The notes beneath the pieces are model-generated. The model saw only the letters and a list, made by a program, of their open reading frames with translations, made no database searches and was not told the DNA's origin. Source: Bradyrhizobium valentinum (GTDB lineage Bacteria > Pseudomonadota > Alphaproteobacteria > Rhizobiales > Xanthobacteraceae). From it: DNA of 64,000 nucleotides. How positions within the stretch are numbered: the first letter of the stretch is position 1; each line of letters begins with the position of its first letter. The translations under genes were made by a program, and so were the position numbers. Positions 62,087 to 64,000 of this stretch are shown here, one piece after another. The stretch is taken from positions 233,916 to 297,915 of the forward strand of contig NZ_LLXX01000119.1 in the NCBI RefSeq assembly GCF_001440405.1. Reading direction: 5' to 3'.

Positions 62087-63166
62087 ATGAAAAAGATTCT
62101 CATCGCGGCGACTGCAGCGATGCTCGTTACCGGAGCAGGCCTGTTCGGCGCTTCCGCCGCCGACAAACTCAAGGTTGGATTCATCTATATCGGACCGGTC
62201 GGCGATCTCGGCTGGACCTACCAGCACGACCTTGGACGCCTCGCCATGCTCAAGGAATTAGGCGACAGGGTCGAAACCACATTTCTGGAGAATGTCAGCG
62301 AGGGCCCGGACTCCGAACGCTCGATCGAGCAACTGGCACGCGCCGGTAACAAGCTGATCTTCACCACGTCGTTCGGCTACATGGAGCCGACGCTGAAGGT
62401 CGCCAAGAAATATCCGAACGTGCATTTCGAGCACGCCACCGGCTACAAGCGCGACAAGAATATGTCGACCTATTCGGGGCGGTTCTATGAGGGCCGTTAT
62501 ATCCAGGGCATCATCGCCGCCAAGATGTCGAAGTCAGGCGTGCTCGGCTATATCGCCTCGTTCCCGATTCCCGAAGTGATCTCCGGCATCAACGCCACCA
62601 TGCTCGGTGCACAGACGATCAACCCGAACATCAAGGTCAAAATTATCTGGGCCAACACCTGGTTCGATCCCGGCAAGGAGGCCGACGCCGCCAAGGCGCT
62701 GATCGACCAGGGCGCCGACATCATCATGCAGCACACCGATAGCCCTGCCGCGATGCAGGTCGCCGCCGAGCGCGGCAAGCTGGCGTTCGGCCAGGACTCT
62801 GAAATGATCAAGTTCGGACCGAAGGCGCAGCTCACCTCGACCATGAACAATTGGGGCCCCTATTATATCGAGCGCGTCAAGGCCGAGCTGAACGGCACCT
62901 GGAAGTCGGAGGATTTCTGGGGCGGCCTGAAGAGCAAGATCGTCGTCATGGCGCCCTACACCAACATGCCCGACGACGTGAAGAAGCTCGCGATGGAGAC
63001 CGAAGCCGCGATCACCGAAGGCAAGCTGCAGCCGTTCAAGTGCCCGATCGTCGGCCAGGACGGCAAGGAAGTCGAATGCAAGGGCGGTACCCATCTCGAT
63101 GATGGCCAGGTGCTCGGCATGAATTTTTACGTGAAGGGCATCGACGAGAAGATTCCCGGGAAGTAG
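62087..63166 (+). CDS. BMP-family ABC transporter substrate-binding protein (second importer)
   Basis: A 359-residue periplasmic binding protein with a Sec signal peptide (KILIAATAAMLVTGAGLFGASA). LKVGFIYIGPVGDLGWTYQHD, LIFTTSFGYMEPTLKVAKKY and LGYIASFPIPEVISGINA are the Bmp family blocks. It differs clearly from the Tat-exported protein at 52274, so the two systems probably take different ligands. CGGAG before the ATG supports the start. The convergent 8-oxoguanine deaminase suggests purine-type ligands; this is contextual inference. Confidence 0.9.
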   Translation: MKKILIAATAAMLVTGAGLFGASAADKLKVGFIYIGPVGDLGWTYQHDLGRLAMLKELGDRVETTFLENVSEGPDSERSIEQLARAGNKLIFTTSFGYMEPTLKVAKKYPNVHFEHATGYKRDKNMSTYSGRFYEGRYIQGIIAAKMSKSGVLGYIASFPIPEVISGINATMLGAQTINPNIKVKIIWANTWFDPGKEADAAKALIDQGADIIMQHTDSPAAMQVAAERGKLAFGQDSEMIKFGPKAQLTSTMNNWGPYYIERVKAELNGTWKSEDFWGGLKSKIVVMAPYTNMPDDVKKLAMETEAAITEGKLQPFKCPIVGQDGKEVECKGGTHLDDGQVLGMNFYVKGIDEKIPGK

Positions 63167-63182
63167 GGGGCGGGAGAGCTTC

Positions 63183-63359
63183 ACCTCTCCCCGCTCTTTG
63201 CGGGGAGAGGTCGGATCGCCCTTGCGATCCGGGTGAGGGGCGAGGCACATCGCTCGCAATTTTAGCGCTTTCAGAAGACAGCATCGCAAGACAATTCACA
63301 TCGAACTTGGGGAGAGAGCCCCTCACCCCAGCCCTCTCCCCGCAAGTGCGGGGCGAGGG
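63183..63359. repeat. Dispersed palindromic repeat (type C), several hairpins
   Basis: Three hairpins occur between two convergent genes: ACCTCTCCCCGC-tcttt-GCGGGGAGAGGT (63183-63211), GGATCGC-cctt-GCGATCC (63213-63230) and CCCTCTCCCCGC-aagt-GCGGGGCGAGGG (63332-63359, one mismatch). The inner flanks GGGTGAGGGGC and GCCCCTCACCC are also inverted repeats of each other, so the whole forms one larger palindrome. Such elements are common between genes in rhizobia, as I recall, and may end transcription both ways. Confidence 0.75.
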
Positions 63360-63370
63360 AGTAGACCAAC

Positions 63371-64000
63371 TCACCCCTCGCGCATCGCCCGCGCGGCGGC
63401 GCTGTGACGGCGGATCAGGTCGGGTAAATCGAGATCGGGGATCGCGCCGTCCTTCACCATCCAGTTGCCGCCAACCATCACCCGATCGGCACGATGCGCA
63501 CCGCATAGCACCAGCGCGGCCAAGGGGTCGCCGTGGCCGGAAAAACGCAGTTCGTCGAGCTTGAACAGCGCGAGGTCGGCAGCCTTCCCGACCGCAATTT
63601 CGCCGAGCTCGGGCCGTCCGATGCAGGCCGCCGAGCCCTTGGTGGCCCAGCGCAGCGCGTCCTTGTGGCTGACTCGGCCGACACCGTAGCGCGCTCGTTG
63701 CAGCAGGAAAGCAGCGCGGACTTCCTGCATCAGGTTGGATTCATCATTCGACGCTGAGCCATCGACGCCGAGCCCGATCGAAACCCCCGCCTCCTCCATC
63801 TCGCAGACCGGGCAGCAACCCGACGCCAGGATCTGGTTGCTGCATGCGCAATGGCTGATGGCAGTCCCGGCCTTTCCGAGCCGTCCCATCTCATCTGGGT
63901 TGAAGTAGATGCCGTGCGCCAGCCAGGCTCGTGCATTGAGCCACCCGCATTGCTCGAGATAATCGAGCGGGCGGCAGCCATGCATCTGCTCGCAGAACTT
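63371..64000 (-). CDS. 8-oxoguanine deaminase (amidohydrolase), 3' part
   Basis: The window ends inside this gene, so only the last ~209 residues are seen. HGCRPLDYLEQCGWLNARAW, LAHGIYFNPDEM, ISHCACSNQILASGCCP and GLGVDGSASNDESNLMQEVR are characteristic of 8-oxoguanine deaminase, as I recall, and include the metal-binding His and catalytic Asp. The enzyme converts 8-oxoguanine to urate and ammonia. It is convergent with the second BMP-type importer across the type C repeat. Related guanine or chlorohydrolase-type deaminases are the alternative. Confidence 0.85.
   Translation of the reverse strand, partial: KFCEQMHGCRPLDYLEQCGWLNARAWLAHGIYFNPDEMGRLGKAGTAISHCACSNQILASGCCPVCEMEEAGVSIGLGVDGSASNDESNLMQEVRAAFLLQRARYGVGRVSHKDALRWATKGSAACIGRPELGEIAVGKAADLALFKLDELRFSGHGDPLAALVLCGAHRADRVMVGGNWMVKDGAIPDLDLPDLIRRHSAAARAMREG

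Overview
The window reads as chromosome of a GC-rich alphaproteobacterium of the Bradyrhizobium/Rhodopseudomonas group (Nitrobacteraceae). The grounds are family-level resemblance of many proteins, GC-rich codon use, dispersed palindromic intergenic repeats of the kind I remember from that group, and sigma-54 and EcfG-type promoter motifs. No rRNA operon, intact tRNA, CRISPR array, phage or insertion sequence was seen.

Layout. 0-7.4 kb: a CoA-transferase divergent from a DapA-like dehydratase/aldolase, a PLD-VTT protein coupled to an EEP hydrolase, and a thiolase, with two copies of one ~100-bp repeat. 7.4-13.9 kb: an MHYT/PAS hybrid histidine kinase, a decayed stretch (tRNA-Gln-like fragment, tail of an ABC substrate-binding gene), a Tat-exported vanadium-haloperoxidase-like protein that seems to lack the acid-base histidine, and an aldo/keto reductase bracketed by short related repeats. 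14-17.4 kb: a DctPQM TRAP transporter beside an IclR regulator destroyed by an internal deletion. 17.4-27.6 kb: an RpoH-like sigma factor, a two-component system, several small secreted proteins (one frameshifted) and an RND efflux pump. 27.7-37 kb: a HerA-like ATPase, a Gre-family factor, and a seven-gene operon (FadR/GntR regulator with a TGGT-N3-ACCA operator, beta-hydroxyacid dehydrogenase, polar amino-acid-type ABC importer, RpiB-type isomerase), then a Tat-exported amidohydrolase.

38-50.6 kb looks like an accessory stress region: a two-component system preceded by 10-bp-phased direct repeats, a Do-family protease, a DUF2267-CBS fusion and a small secreted protein driven from divergent EcfG-type promoters, an NDUFA9-like protein, a Cys-rich zinc-binding protein, a secreted phospholipase A2-like protein, an orphan nuoB broken by an in-frame TAA, a divergent intact nuoD, an ABM protein and a histone-H1-like basic protein.

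50.9-64 kb is a nitrogen-scavenging island: formamidase; a sigma-54 promoter feeding a translationally coupled operon (BMP-type binding protein, two permeases, biuret-hydrolase-like enzyme, double-domain ATPase, nucleoside/guanine-type deaminase); a second complete BMP-type importer; and the 3' part of an 8-oxoguanine deaminase gene. Together they suggest import and deamination or hydrolysis of biuret- or purine-type compounds to release ammonia under nitrogen control.
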